NCBI RefSeq assembly: GCF_013426975.1
Contig: NZ_JACCPY010000004.1
Span: forward strand, 171,585 to 235,584
Direction: 5' to 3'
DNA length: 64,000 nucleotides
From: Sphaerotilus sulfidivorans
GTDB lineage: Bacteria > Pseudomonadota > Gammaproteobacteria > Burkholderiales > Burkholderiaceae_C
Each line of letters starts with the position of its first letter. Position 1 is the stretch's first letter. This document shows positions 51,755-62,624 of this stretch, in pieces. The notes below the pieces were generated by a model. That model saw nothing but the letters and a program-made list of their open reading frames with translations. It was not told the DNA's origin and did no database searches. Position numbers and translations under genes: made by a program.

Positions 51755-52696
51755 TCACCAGCCGCCCGAGGAGCCGCCCCCACCGAAGCTGCCGCCGCCG
51801 CCCGACGAGAAGCCGCCGCCCGAGGGCGAATCGCCGCCGCCCCAGCTCCCGCCGCCGCTGCTGCCCCCACCGAAGCCGCCGCCGAAGCTGCCGCCGCCAC
51901 GGGCATCCGTCACCCGGATGATCGCCGAGCTGATCGCCATCAGCACCGCCACCCCGAAGCCCAGCACGCCCAGCGCAAGGATCGGAATCATCGCGCCGCC
52001 GCCCAGCGAGGCGCCGAGCAGCGCGCAGGCCCCGCCGCTGAGCAGCGGCCCGAGCAGCCGGCCGGCCAGGCTGACCAGCACCCGGGCGACGATCGGCACC
52101 ACGAAGACGCCGGTGAGCACCCAGATCATGCCCTCGTCCTCGGTTGCGTCCGACACGCTGCCGTGCGAGCCGCTCTCGCCCCGGGTGTCGGGCGGCGGCA
52201 GCTTCTCGCCGCGGATCAGGCCGTCGATCTGGCTGACCGCCGCCGTGATGCCGCCGGCATAGTCGCCCTGGCGGAAGGCCGGCGCCATGCGCTCGCGAAT
52301 GATGCGCCCGGCCACCACGTCGGGTACCGCGCCTTCCAGCGTCCGGGCCACCTCGATGCGCATGCGCCGGTCCTGCACCGCCACGACGATCAGCAGACCG
52401 TCGCCGATCTCGCGCCTGCCGATCTTCCACTGGTCGGCCACCCGGTGCGCATAGGCGGCGATGTCCTCGGGCTGGGTCGTGGCCACCGTCAGCACCACCA
52501 GCTGCGCGCCGGTCTCGCGCTCGATGCGCGCGAGCTGCTCGACCAGCGCGGCGCGGCCGCTGCCGAGCACGCCGGCCTGGTCGATCACCCGGTCCGACAG
52601 TGCCGGCACCGGCTGCAGCCCCTGGGCCGGTGCGCCCAGGGCCAGCAGCAGCAGGCATCCGGCCAGCCAGCGCAGGAAGCCGCGTGCGAGCCTCAT
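51755..52696 (-). CDS. TPM-domain membrane protein with Gly/Ser-rich tail
   Basis: A 313-residue exported protein: signal peptide (1-26), TPM domain (about 30-180, RVIDQAGVLGSGRAALVEQL, IGDGLLIVVAVQDRRMRIEV), then hydrophobic segments (about 205-262) and a glycine/serine-rich tail ending SSGGW, which is typical of YgcG proteins. It lies 7 bp after lemA. Confidence 0.88.
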   Translation of the reverse strand: MRLARGFLRWLAGCLLLLALGAPAQGLQPVPALSDRVIDQAGVLGSGRAALVEQLARIERETGAQLVVLTVATTQPEDIAAYAHRVADQWKIGRREIGDGLLIVVAVQDRRMRIEVARTLEGAVPDVVAGRIIRERMAPAFRQGDYAGGITAAVSQIDGLIRGEKLPPPDTRGESGSHGSVSDATEDEGMIWVLTGVFVVPIVARVLVSLAGRLLGPLLSGGACALLGASLGGGAMIPILALGVLGFGVAVLMAISSAIIRVTDARGGGSFGGGFGGGSSGGGSWGGGDSPSGGGFSSGGGGSFGGGGSSGGW

Positions 52697-52703
52697 GACC
52701 GGC

Positions 52704-53336
52704 TCAGCGCGACGCGGCCGCAGCCGGCTTGTCGAAGCTCACCGTCGGCGGCGCACTGATCTGCGCCTCGTTGGCGACCGTGAAGCTCGGCTTCACTTCG
52801 TAGCTGAAGACCATCGCGGTCAGGTTGCTGGGAAAGCTGCGCGCCAGGATGTTGTAGTCCTGCACTGCCTGGATGTAGCGGTTGCGCGCCACGGTGATGC
52901 GGTTCTCGGTGCCCTCGAGCTGCACGCGCAGATCCTGGAAGCCCTGGTTGGCCTTCAGGTTCGGGTAGTTCTCGGTGACGACCAGCAGGCGGCTCAGCGC
53001 GCCGGAGAGTTCGCCCTGCGCATCCTGGAAGCGCTTGAACGCGGCAGGGTCGTTGATCAGCTCCGGCGTGGCCTGGATCGAGGTGGCCTTCGCGCGCGCC
53101 TCGACCACCTTGGTCAGCGTCTCCTGCTCGAAGTTCGCCTCGCCCTTGACGGTGGCGACCAGGTTGGGCACCAGGTCGGCACGGCGCTGGTACTGGTTGA
53201 GCACCTCGGCCCAGCTCGACTTGACCTGCTCGTCCAGGCGCTGGAAGTCGTTGTAGCCGCAGCCCGACAGCACGGCGGCCAGGAGCAGGGCGGCGCCCAG
53301 GCGCAGCGATGGCCATGAAAAGAGGCTCAGGAACAT
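52704..53336 (-). CDS. LemA-family lipoprotein
   Basis: A 210-residue helical protein with a lipobox (AAVLSGC, Cys26) and LemA repeats (YQRRADLVPNLVATVKG, NRYIQAVQDYNILARSFP). It is anchored at the membrane; the function is unknown. First gene of the lemA-TPM-TPM operon, divergent from hemE. Confidence 0.92.
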   Translation of the reverse strand: MFLSLFSWPSLRLGAALLLAAVLSGCGYNDFQRLDEQVKSSWAEVLNQYQRRADLVPNLVATVKGEANFEQETLTKVVEARAKATSIQATPELINDPAAFKRFQDAQGELSGALSRLLVVTENYPNLKANQGFQDLRVQLEGTENRITVARNRYIQAVQDYNILARSFPSNLTAMVFSYEVKPSFTVANEAQISAPPTVSFDKPAAAASR

Positions 53337-53491
53337 CAGGGATCCCTCCGAAGGTGTCGTGACTGTGAAACTGTGTCAGGCTGCGTACTTCGACACAGAT
53401 CAAGACCTGCCAAGACTAGCGCAAGCGGCTGAGGGCCGGATGACGGCCGACGGCAGGCGCATGTCAGGCGCACTTCTACAATCCCGCCACC

Positions 53492-54574
53492 ATGCATGCC
53501 CCCCTCCTGAACGACAACTTCCTGCGCGCGCTGCGCCGCCAGCCCACCGACCACACGCCCGTCTGGCTGATGCGCCAGGCCGGACGCTATCTGCCGGAGT
53601 ACCGCGCCACCCGCGCGCAGGCCGGCAGCTTCATGGGCCTGGCGACGAATGTCGACTACGCCACCGAGGTCACGCTGCAGCCGCTGGAGCGCTACCCGCT
53701 CGACGCGGCGATTCTGTTCTCCGACATCCTGACCGTGCCCGACGCGATGGGCCTGGGCCTGAGCTTCGCGCTCGGCGAGGGGCCGAAGTTCGCCAAGGTG
53801 GTCCGTGACGAGGCCGCGGTCGCGGACCTGACGGTTCCGGACATGGCGAAGCTGCAATATGTGTTCGATGCGGTGAGCTCGATCCGCAAGGCATTGGGTG
53901 GCCGCGTGCCGCTGATCGGCTTCTCCGGCAGCCCGTGGACGCTGGCCTGCTACATGGTCGAGGGCGGCGGCAGCGACGACTACCGTCTGGTCAAGTCGCT
54001 GATGTACCGCCGGCCGGACCTGATGCACCGCATCCTGGCGGTGAACGCCGATTCGGTCGCTGCCTACCTGAACGCCCAGATCGAGGCCGGCGCGCAGGCG
54101 GTGATGATCTTCGACAGCTGGGGCGGCGTGCTGGCCGACGGCGCCTTCCAGGAGTTCAGCCTGGCCTATACCCGACGCGTGCTGGCGCAGCTCAAGCGCG
54201 AGCACGACGGCGTGCAGATCCCGCGCATCGTCTTCACCAAGGGCGGCGGCCTGTGGCTGGACGAGATCGCCGCCAGCGACACCGACGCGGTGGGCCTGGA
54301 CTGGACGGTCAACCTCGGCCGCGCCCGCGAGCAGGTCGGCCACAAGGTGGCGCTGCAGGGCAACCTGGATCCGAACGTGCTGTTCGGCACTCCGGAGGCG
54401 ATCGAGCGCGAGGCGATCCGGGTGCTGGAGAGCTTCGGCCCGCATGCCGGCCATGTCTTCAACCTCGGCCACGGCATCAGCCAGCACACCCCGCCGGAGG
54501 CGGTCACCGTGCTGGTCGAGACGGTGCACCGCCACTCGCGCGCGATGCGCGCGGCCGCATCTGCCCGTTTTTGA
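53492..54574 (+). CDS. hemE: Uroporphyrinogen decarboxylase
   Basis: A 360-residue enzyme converting uroporphyrinogen III to coproporphyrinogen III in haem synthesis. Signature segments are [17 protein letters not shown] at the start and [19 protein letters not shown] in the middle. Standard length, starting at ATG 53492. Followed by a hairpin and DnaA boxes, then priA on the same strand. Confidence 0.98.
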   Translation: MHAPLLNDNFLRALRRQPTDHTPVWLMRQAGRYLPEYRATRAQAGSFMGLATNVDYATEVTLQPLERYPLDAAILFSDILTVPDAMGLGLSFALGEGPKFAKVVRDEAAVADLTVPDMAKLQYVFDAVSSIRKALGGRVPLIGFSGSPWTLACYMVEGGGSDDYRLVKSLMYRRPDLMHRILAVNADSVAAYLNAQIEAGAQAVMIFDSWGGVLADGAFQEFSLAYTRRVLAQLKREHDGVQIPRIVFTKGGGLWLDEIAASDTDAVGLDWTVNLGRAREQVGHKVALQGNLDPNVLFGTPEAIEREAIRVLESFGPHAGHVFNLGHGISQHTPPEAVTVLVETVHRHSRAMRAAASARF

Positions 54575-54587
54575 GGCAATCTGTAGA

Positions 54588-54610
54588 AAGTCCTTGCGTG
54601 ACAAGGACTT
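54588..54610 (+). terminator. Hairpin after hemE
   Basis: AAGTCCTTG pairs perfectly with CAAGGACTT (9 bp, loop CGTGA), 14 bp after the hemE stop. No T-run follows, so it may stabilise the hemE mRNA end or attenuate read-through into priA instead of fully terminating. Confidence 0.45.
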
Positions 54611-54640
54611 GAAGCAGCTCATCAGGACTTCTCTACAGAG

Positions 54641-54681
54641 TTATCCACAGCTTCAGTGGAAAGTGTCACGGATTATTCACA
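54641..54681 (+). promoter_or_regulatory. Two DnaA boxes between hemE and priA
   Basis: TTATCCACA at 54641-54649 is a perfect strong DnaA box. TTATTCACA at 54673-54681 differs by one base. Both point the same way, with starts 32 bp apart (three helical turns). They precede the chosen priA start, suggesting DnaA-dependent control of priA. Confidence 0.6.
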
Positions 54682-54697
54682 GCCCGGCCGGACGAGC

Positions 54698-56809
<2,112 letters not shown>

Positions 56810-57159
56810 GCACGGGCCACTGGCGAGCCGAGTTCTCGCCGAGTCGTGATGATTTGCCACAGTTGTCAACCGTCTTCAGTCTGGCTTAAGCTTTCGGCAA
56901 CGCATGGGTTACAGACACTTACTTGCGGGGGGTGGACGTGCATCCGATCCCGCAGATCTGGAGTACAACCCTCGTCTGCCAGCCCAGGCGCATGGGCAAG
57001 CCCCATGCCTGCGGGGGCGGAAGCTGTACAGAGGGGGGAGTCGTGGGATCGATCGACAAGAGCAGCGCCAGTCATCATCAGTCGCCTCAGGGGGGCGCAT
57101 CATCGGTACAGCGCACGCGTGCAGCGGGTCTGGCCCAGGTTGTGGAGGACAGATCGAGC
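56810..57159. other. Intergenic region upstream of the FemAB-like gene
   Basis: About 350 bp without a convincing gene. The downstream frame is open through part of it, from 56923, with a possible GTG start at 57043 behind GAGGGGGGAG, but the translated extension is low-complexity and not protein-like. No clear promoter was identified. Confidence 0.5.
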
Positions 57160-58395
57160 ATGCGCGCAGAACATCTCGAGGTGCGCTGGCGCCGGCCTGA
57201 AGAGCTGGACGCGCGTGAGCTGCAGGCCTGGACCGGGCTGGAGTCGCGTGCGGCCGAGCCGAACGTCTATCTGTCGCCGCACTTCGTGCTGCCGGCGCTG
57301 CGGCATCTCGATGCCAGCCTGCGGCCGGTGATTGCCTGGATCGAGGCCGGCACCGGGGCGGCGCGCGAGCTGGTCGGCGTCGGCGTGTTCCGGCGCAGTC
57401 CGGGCAGCCGCAGCTTTCCGTGGCCGCATCTGAGTGCCTACCTGTCCTGCCACAGCTTCCTGGGCGGGCTGCTGCTCGAGGCCGAGCGGCTGGACGTGGC
57501 GGTTGCCGCGCTGATGCGCACCATCGGCGGCCTGTCGCCCTGGCAGGGTCTGGTGCTGCCGAAGACCGACTGCGACGGCCCGCTGGCGCGCGCGCTGGCT
57601 CGCCAGACCGACCGACGCGGCCTGTCGATGCTGAGCCTGGGCCCGCAGGAGCGCGCGATGCTCGACATGAGCCGCTGCGGCGAGGACATGCTGCGCGAGC
57701 TGCTCGGCAAGAAGCTCAACGAGATCAACCGCTGCCGGCGCCGGCTGGCCGAGATGGGCGAGCTGAGCTGGCACTGCCTCGGCCAGGGCGAGCCGCTGCC
57801 GGCGTCGGCGGTGGAGAACTTCCTGCATCTGGAGCATCAGGGCTGGAAGGGCGAGTCGGGCACCTCGGTGCGTGCGGTGCCGGCCGAGGAGGCCTTCTTC
57901 CGCGAGATGGTGGCGCGCTTCGACGCCGAGGGCCGTGCGCTGTTCACCGAGCTGCGGCTCGACGGCCGCGCGATCGCCTCGACCTGCAACTTCATCTCCG
58001 GCACGATGGGCTTTGCCTTCAAGGTGGGCTGGGATCCGGAGCTGCGCAAGTTCGGCCCCGGCATGCTCAACGAGATCGAGTTCATCCGCCAGGGCCGCGA
58101 GCGCTGCCCGCAGCTGACGATGTTCGAGAGCGGGGCCTCGTCCGACTCCTTCATCAGCAAGCTCTGGCCGGGCCGGCGCGAGCTGGGCGCGCTGCTGGTG
58201 CCGGGCAACCGGGTCGCCGGTGCGGCGATGCTGGCGGCCGAGCGGCTGCGCCAGTCGCGCCGCCGTGTGGCCGAGACGACCGATGCCGGTGCAGCCGAGG
58301 GCCTGTCCGAAAGTCGTGGAACCTCGGAACCTGCCTCGGTACCTGGCCGTACATCTGCAGGTAGCGTGACCCAGGTCACGTCGACCTCGACCTGA
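57160..58395 (+). CDS. BioF2/FemAB-like GNAT acyltransferase
   Basis: A 411-residue protein of the tandem-GNAT type (CelD/BioF2/FemAB-like). The C-terminal GNAT half includes RALFTELRLDGRAIASTCNF, a GFAFKVGWDPELRKFGPGML segment and FESGASSDSFISKLWP, typical of this group, which often act in exopolysaccharide or peptidoglycan modification. Start chosen at ATG 57160 behind GGAGGA; the frame is open further upstream. The last 70 residues are Thr/Ser-rich without homology. It precedes the ATP-grasp/UbiH-like genes on the same strand and may share their pathway. Confidence 0.72.
   Translation: MRAEHLEVRWRRPEELDARELQAWTGLESRAAEPNVYLSPHFVLPALRHLDASLRPVIAWIEAGTGAARELVGVGVFRRSPGSRSFPWPHLSAYLSCHSFLGGLLLEAERLDVAVAALMRTIGGLSPWQGLVLPKTDCDGPLARALARQTDRRGLSMLSLGPQERAMLDMSRCGEDMLRELLGKKLNEINRCRRRLAEMGELSWHCLGQGEPLPASAVENFLHLEHQGWKGESGTSVRAVPAEEAFFREMVARFDAEGRALFTELRLDGRAIASTCNFISGTMGFAFKVGWDPELRKFGPGMLNEIEFIRQGRERCPQLTMFESGASSDSFISKLWPGRRELGALLVPGNRVAGAAMLAAERLRQSRRRVAETTDAGAAEGLSESRGTSEPASVPGRTSAGSVTQVTSTST
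58365..58380. promoter_or_regulatory. CRP-like palindrome before the ATP-grasp cluster
   Basis: CGTGACC-CA-GGTCACG, matching the GTGA-N6-TCAC core of CRP-family sites. It overlaps the end of the FemAB-like gene and lies about 76 bp upstream of the first ATP-grasp gene, a usual distance for class I activation. Confidence 0.45.
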
Positions 58396-58455
58396 AGCCA
58401 GTCCGGTCCGCCGCTTTTGCAAAGGACAATCCGGAGCATCTGAACGGAGCTCCGG

Positions 58456-59757
58456 ATGTCCCGCCCCTTTCCTGCCGCCGCTTTCCTGCCGTCTGCCGGC
58501 CTGCGTCCGTGCGTCGTGCTGTCCTGCATCGGGGCCAGCGAGGGCGACATGAATCTGGTGCGCTCGCTCGGTCTGGCCGGGGTGCCGGCCATCCTGGTGG
58601 CGGAGTACGCCGAGCCGCCGGCACGCCTGTCGCGCCACTGCAGCGACTTTGTCCAGGTGCCGCTGTTCTCCGAGCAGCCCGAGGCGCTGCTGCAGGCGCT
58701 GCGCAGGCTGGCGGCGCGCCATGGCGGGCCGCTGCCGGTGCTGGCCTCGGCCGATCCGGATCTCGAGGTGCTGGCCCGGCTGCTGGCCCAGGGCGCGTCG
58801 GACTGCATCGTCTCGACCCTGCCCGATCCGGACCTGGTGCGCCGGCTGATGGACAAGACCGAGTTCGACCGCCTGGCCGCCGCGCACCGGCTGCCGGTGC
58901 CGCGCACCTTCGCGCCGACCTCGCTGGCCGAGGCACGTGATGCCGCCGAGCGGCTGCGCTTTCCGGCCATCGTCAAGCCGGCCACGCCGCAGGCCTGGTG
59001 CCAGTCGCCGGGGCTGCCCGATGCGGTGCGTCGGGCCAAGGCGCTGCGGGTCGACCATGTCGACGAGCTGATGGCGCTGTGTGCGCAGCTGCTGCCGCTG
59101 GGGGCGACCTCGCTGGTGCAGGAGTTCATCGAGGGCCCGGACGAGGAGCATTTCGATGTGCATGCCTTCATCGGCCGCGATGGCCGGGCGCAGGCGGTGT
59201 TCAGCGGCCGCAAGTGGCGCATCTGGCCGCCGCATGCCGGCAGCGGCTGCCTGGTCGAGAGCCTGAACGAGCCGCGGCTGGAGGCGCTGGCGCTCGACAT
59301 CCTGGCGCGCATCGGCTATCGCGGCATCGCCAACATGAACTTCAAGCGCGACTGCCGCACCGGCGAGTTCCTGCTGCTGGAGATCAATCCGCGTGTCAGC
59401 CAGTGGGGCATCCTGACCACCCGCTGCGGCGTCAACCTGCCGTGGCTGGCCTGGCGCGATGCGCAGGGCCTGCCGGCGCCCGATCGGGCGCCGCCGGTCC
59501 GCGCCGGGCGCTGGTATGTCAACGGGCTGAAGGATCTGCGGGCGGTGCGCCAGTACCGTGCCGAGGGCCTGACCCGCTGGAGCGACTACCTGCGCTCGCT
59601 GCTGCGCTGGCCGCTGGTCTGCCAGACGCTGAGCCTGGACGATCCGCGCCCGGCCCTGGTGCTGACGTCGCGCTGGATCGCGAGGAAAATGAAGGCTTCA
59701 CGCCAGTCGCCGCGGCGGCGGCCGGCCGAAGACCCTCAGACGCCTCGGCACCCATGA
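58456..59757 (+). CDS. ATP-grasp ligase-like protein (first copy)
   Basis: A 433-residue protein with the carboxylate-amine ligase (ATP-grasp) plan. An N-terminal Rossmann-like part (VVLSCIGASEGDMNLVRSLG) precedes the ATP-binding half, with FPAIVKPATP (Lys), a GATSLVQEFIEGPDEEHFDVHAF segment and metal ligands in LLLEINPRVSQWG. Such enzymes join an acid to an amine via an acylphosphate, or carboxylate-type ligation; the substrates are unknown. It is similar in sequence to the second copy at 61221. Overlaps the UbiH-like gene by 4 bp (ATGA). Confidence 0.82.
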   Translation: MSRPFPAAAFLPSAGLRPCVVLSCIGASEGDMNLVRSLGLAGVPAILVAEYAEPPARLSRHCSDFVQVPLFSEQPEALLQALRRLAARHGGPLPVLASADPDLEVLARLLAQGASDCIVSTLPDPDLVRRLMDKTEFDRLAAAHRLPVPRTFAPTSLAEARDAAERLRFPAIVKPATPQAWCQSPGLPDAVRRAKALRVDHVDELMALCAQLLPLGATSLVQEFIEGPDEEHFDVHAFIGRDGRAQAVFSGRKWRIWPPHAGSGCLVESLNEPRLEALALDILARIGYRGIANMNFKRDCRTGEFLLLEINPRVSQWGILTTRCGVNLPWLAWRDAQGLPAPDRAPPVRAGRWYVNGLKDLRAVRQYRAEGLTRWSDYLRSLLRWPLVCQTLSLDDPRPALVLTSRWIARKMKASRQSPRRRPAEDPQTPRHP

Positions 59758-61064
59758 CCACTTCGACGACCGGCTCGCCTTTGTCCGCCCCCGCGGCTTC
59801 TCCTGCGTCCCTGCATCTGGCCGTGATCGGGGCCGGCCCGGTCGGGCTGGCGCTGGCGCTGCATGCGGCGCGGCGCCTGCCGCAGGCGCGCATCTGCGTG
59901 CACGACCGCCTGCCCGCCACCCATGATGTGACCGCCGACCCGCGCACGCTGGCGCTGTCGCAGGGCAGCGTGGTCGAGCTGCGCCGGCTCGGCGTCTGGG
60001 ACGCCATGGCTGAGCAGGCCGAGCCGATCCGCTGCGTGCATGTCTCGCAGCAGCAGCCCGGGCTGATGGAGCTGCTCGGGCGCGGCGCGGCGCCGGCGCT
60101 GCGCATCCGCGCCGAGGACGAGCGCGTCGAGCAGCTCGGCGCGGTCATTCGCTACGGCCGGCTGGTCGCGCCGATGCGCGCGGCCTGGCTGGCGGCCTGC
60201 GCGCGCGAGCCGCAGCGCCTGTCCGCGCCGTGGGGCCGGCCGGTGCTGGACGTGCGCACCGTGCCGGCCGGCGTCGAGGTCGATCTGGCCACCGAGCTGC
60301 CCGGCGAGGGCGCGGACCCCTGCGGCGAGCGCGGCCGGCTGGTCGAGACACACCATCTGGCGGTCATCGCCGAGGGCGGCGTCTACACCGAGCAGGCGCG
60401 CCGCGCCGTCACCCGCGACTACCGCCAGAGCGCCTGGGTCGGCACCGTCGAGGTCGAGGGCGGCGAGCCCGGCTGTGCCTACGAGCGCTTCACGCCGCAG
60501 GGGCCGGTGGCGCTGCTGCCGCTGCCCGGCCTGATCGAGCGCCCGGGGCAGGCGACGCGGCGGCGCTTCTCGCTGGTCTGGTGCGTCGACAGCGGCGACG
60601 ATCCGGTCGCCGGGCTGAGCGATGCGCAGCGGCTGGCGGTGCTGACGCATCTGCTGCCGGTCGAGGTCGGGCGGCTGGCGGGCATCGGGCCGCTGAAGTG
60701 CTTCCCGCTCGGGCTCAATGCCGAGCGCACCCTGGTGCGCGGCCGCACGGTGCGCATCGGCAACGCGGCGCAGACGCTGCACCCGGTCGCCGGCCAGGGC
60801 CTGAACCTGGGCCTGCGCGACGCGCACGAGCTGGTGCGCCGTCTGGCCGCCAGCGACGATGTCGACCAGGCGCTGCGCCGGGTCGAGTGGCAGCGTGCGC
60901 CCGACCGCTGGGCGATGATCGCCGCCACCGACTTCCTCGCCCGCAGCTTCACCTGGAACCTGCCGGGGCTGGGCACGCTGCGCGGCTCGGCGCTGGCGGC
61001 GCTGGAGCAGGCCGGGCCGCTGAAGTCGCTGCTGGCGCGGCGCATGATGTTCGGGCAGCGCTGA
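59754..61064 (+). CDS. UbiH/Coq6-family FAD monooxygenase
   Basis: A 436-residue flavoprotein hydroxylase. The FAD-binding loop is HLAVIGAGPVGLALALHA, then DPRTLALSQGSV, and the family signature is GNAAQTLHPVAGQGLNLGLRDAHELV. By homology it could be a ubiquinone ring hydroxylase (ubiH/ubiF), but it lies between two ATP-grasp genes and is coupled to the first, which is unusual for ubiquinone genes. A specialised oxygenase of a pathway with those ligases is therefore possible. Confidence 0.85.
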   Translation: MTTSTTGSPLSAPAASPASLHLAVIGAGPVGLALALHAARRLPQARICVHDRLPATHDVTADPRTLALSQGSVVELRRLGVWDAMAEQAEPIRCVHVSQQQPGLMELLGRGAAPALRIRAEDERVEQLGAVIRYGRLVAPMRAAWLAACAREPQRLSAPWGRPVLDVRTVPAGVEVDLATELPGEGADPCGERGRLVETHHLAVIAEGGVYTEQARRAVTRDYRQSAWVGTVEVEGGEPGCAYERFTPQGPVALLPLPGLIERPGQATRRRFSLVWCVDSGDDPVAGLSDAQRLAVLTHLLPVEVGRLAGIGPLKCFPLGLNAERTLVRGRTVRIGNAAQTLHPVAGQGLNLGLRDAHELVRRLAASDDVDQALRRVEWQRAPDRWAMIAATDFLARSFTWNLPGLGTLRGSALAALEQAGPLKSLLARRMMFGQR

Positions 61065-61220
61065 GCCGGTGCCGGCCGGCATGCGCCGTGCGTGCAAATG
61101 CACCGCCGCGCGCCGGTGCCTCGCCGCCGACCCCGTTTCAGGGGGACGACGCCGGACCGCACGACGGCGACCATTACGCCGTATTTCTTTCATTTCAAGC
61201 GCCAGCTCGTGCGACCGGCC

Positions 61221-62492
61221 ATGATCTCGTCCAGCCCGACTTCCTCGTCCTCGCCTGCTCCTCTGCCTGCCGTCGTGCTGGCCTGCAGGGGCGCGCCCGG
61301 TGCCGACCTGAACCTGGTGCGCGCGCTGGGGCGTGACGGCGTGCCGGTGATCGTGGTCGGCGAGTACCCGTTTCCGCCCTCCGGCTACTCGCGGCATTGC
61401 ATCGAGTTCATCTGCGCGCGCGACTTCACGCTGCATCCGCAGCGGCTGCTGAAGGTGCTGCGCGAGCTGCGCATGCGCCACGGCCAGGCGCTGCCGGTGT
61501 TCGCCTCGGCCGATCCGGACCTGCGGGTGATGGCCGAGCTGCATGCCGAGCTGGTCGGCACCGCGCTGTGGCTGTCGTCCTCGCCCGACATGATCGCGCG
61601 GCTGCAGGACCAGCGCCGCTTCGCCGAGCTGGCGCGCCAGCATGATCTGCCGGTGCCGGCGCTGCATGCGCCGCGCACGCTCGAGGAGGTCGAGGCGCTG
61701 GGCCGCACGCTGGCCTATCCGGTGCTGGTCAAGCCGGCGCGGGCCGGCTGCTGGCACCGGCCGGGCATCGATCCGGCGCTGTCGCGCTGCCGCGCGGTGC
61801 AGGTCGAGGATGCGCAGGCGCTGATGCGGCTGTGCTGCCAGCTCGCGCCGCACGGGCTGGAGCTGGTGATCCAGGACCGGGTGCCCGGCGATGTCGACCA
61901 GCAGTGGACGGTGCATGCCTGCATCGCGCGCGGCGGCACGCCGGTGGCGCTGGCGACCACCCGCACGCTGCGCAACTGGCCGGCCGATTTCGGCCCCGCC
62001 TGCCATCTGGAAACGGTGGCGATGCCCGCGCTGGAGGCCGAGGCCCGCGCGATGCTGCAGCGCCTGAAGCTGCGCGGCATGGTGTCGATGAACTTCCGCC
62101 GCGACCCGCGCACCGGCCGGATGTGGCTGCTGGAGATCAACCCGCGCGCCAGCGGCGCGAGCCTGTTGCTGGCACGCGCCGGGCTGAACCTGCCGGCACG
62201 GGTGCACCGCGAGGTCTGCGGCCGCCCGCCGCTGCCCGAAACTCCCTGGCGCACGGGGCTGCGCTACCGCCACGGCCGCGCCGACCTGCGCGCCTTTCTC
62301 GTGCGCCGCCGCCAGGGCCGCGAGCCGCTGCTGCGCGGACTGCTGTCGATGCTGCACCCGCGCACCGTCTTCCGCGCCTTCGACCCCGCCGACATGGGCC
62401 CGCCGGTGCAGATGACGCTCGACTGGCTGCTGGGCAAGCTGCGCGGCAGCGGACGCTGGGTGTGGAGCCGGCTGGGGCCGGGCGCGGCCTGA
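61221..62492 (+). CDS. ATP-grasp ligase-like protein (second copy)
   Basis: A 423-residue ATP-grasp protein related to the copy at 58456: AVVLACRGAPGADLNLVRAL at the N-terminus, YPVLVKPARAGCWHRPG, TVHACIARGGTPVAL and WLLEINPRASGASLL. The N-terminal signature and the VFASADPDLRV segment (ASADPDLEV in copy 1) show a common origin by duplication. It begins at ATG 61221, 156 bp after the UbiH-like gene; the upstream frame has no homology. Confidence 0.82.
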   Translation: MISSSPTSSSSPAPLPAVVLACRGAPGADLNLVRALGRDGVPVIVVGEYPFPPSGYSRHCIEFICARDFTLHPQRLLKVLRELRMRHGQALPVFASADPDLRVMAELHAELVGTALWLSSSPDMIARLQDQRRFAELARQHDLPVPALHAPRTLEEVEALGRTLAYPVLVKPARAGCWHRPGIDPALSRCRAVQVEDAQALMRLCCQLAPHGLELVIQDRVPGDVDQQWTVHACIARGGTPVALATTRTLRNWPADFGPACHLETVAMPALEAEARAMLQRLKLRGMVSMNFRRDPRTGRMWLLEINPRASGASLLLARAGLNLPARVHREVCGRPPLPETPWRTGLRYRHGRADLRAFLVRRRQGREPLLRGLLSMLHPRTVFRAFDPADMGPPVQMTLDWLLGKLRGSGRWVWSRLGPGAA

Positions 62493-62513
62493 CGCCGGAC
62501 GCCCGCCCCCCCT

Positions 62514-62602
62514 CGTCATCCTCGCGCAGGCGAGGACCCACCCCCGCCACAGGATCGGATCCACCTGCTCCCGCGTGGGTGCCCGCCTTCGCGGGCATGA
62601 CG
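62514..62602. repeat. Palindromic extragenic repeat
   Basis: Two 27-bp arms (62514-62540 and 62576-62602), beginning CGTCATCCTCGCGCAGG and, in reverse complement, CGTCATGCCCGCGAAGG. They match in inverted orientation with several differences that preserve pairing inside small sub-hairpins. The arms are joined by a 35-bp spacer. The left-arm sequence (CGTCAT-CCCGCG-AGGCGGG type) is the form of a dispersed repeat seen in many proteobacterial genomes. It sits between converging genes and may act as a terminator or transposable-element-like repeat. Confidence 0.55.
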
Positions 62603-62624
62603 GGTCGCAGGAGCCGCGCACCCC

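Noticed and set aside
54588..54681. Replication origin at hemE-priA
   Set aside because: Only two DnaA boxes, no A+T-rich unwinding element and no dnaA/dnaN nearby; a regulatory role is more likely.
59754..61064. Calling the flavin monooxygenase ubiH with certainty
   Set aside because: The family signature fits, but the setting between ATP-grasp genes leaves the substrate open, so no symbol was given.
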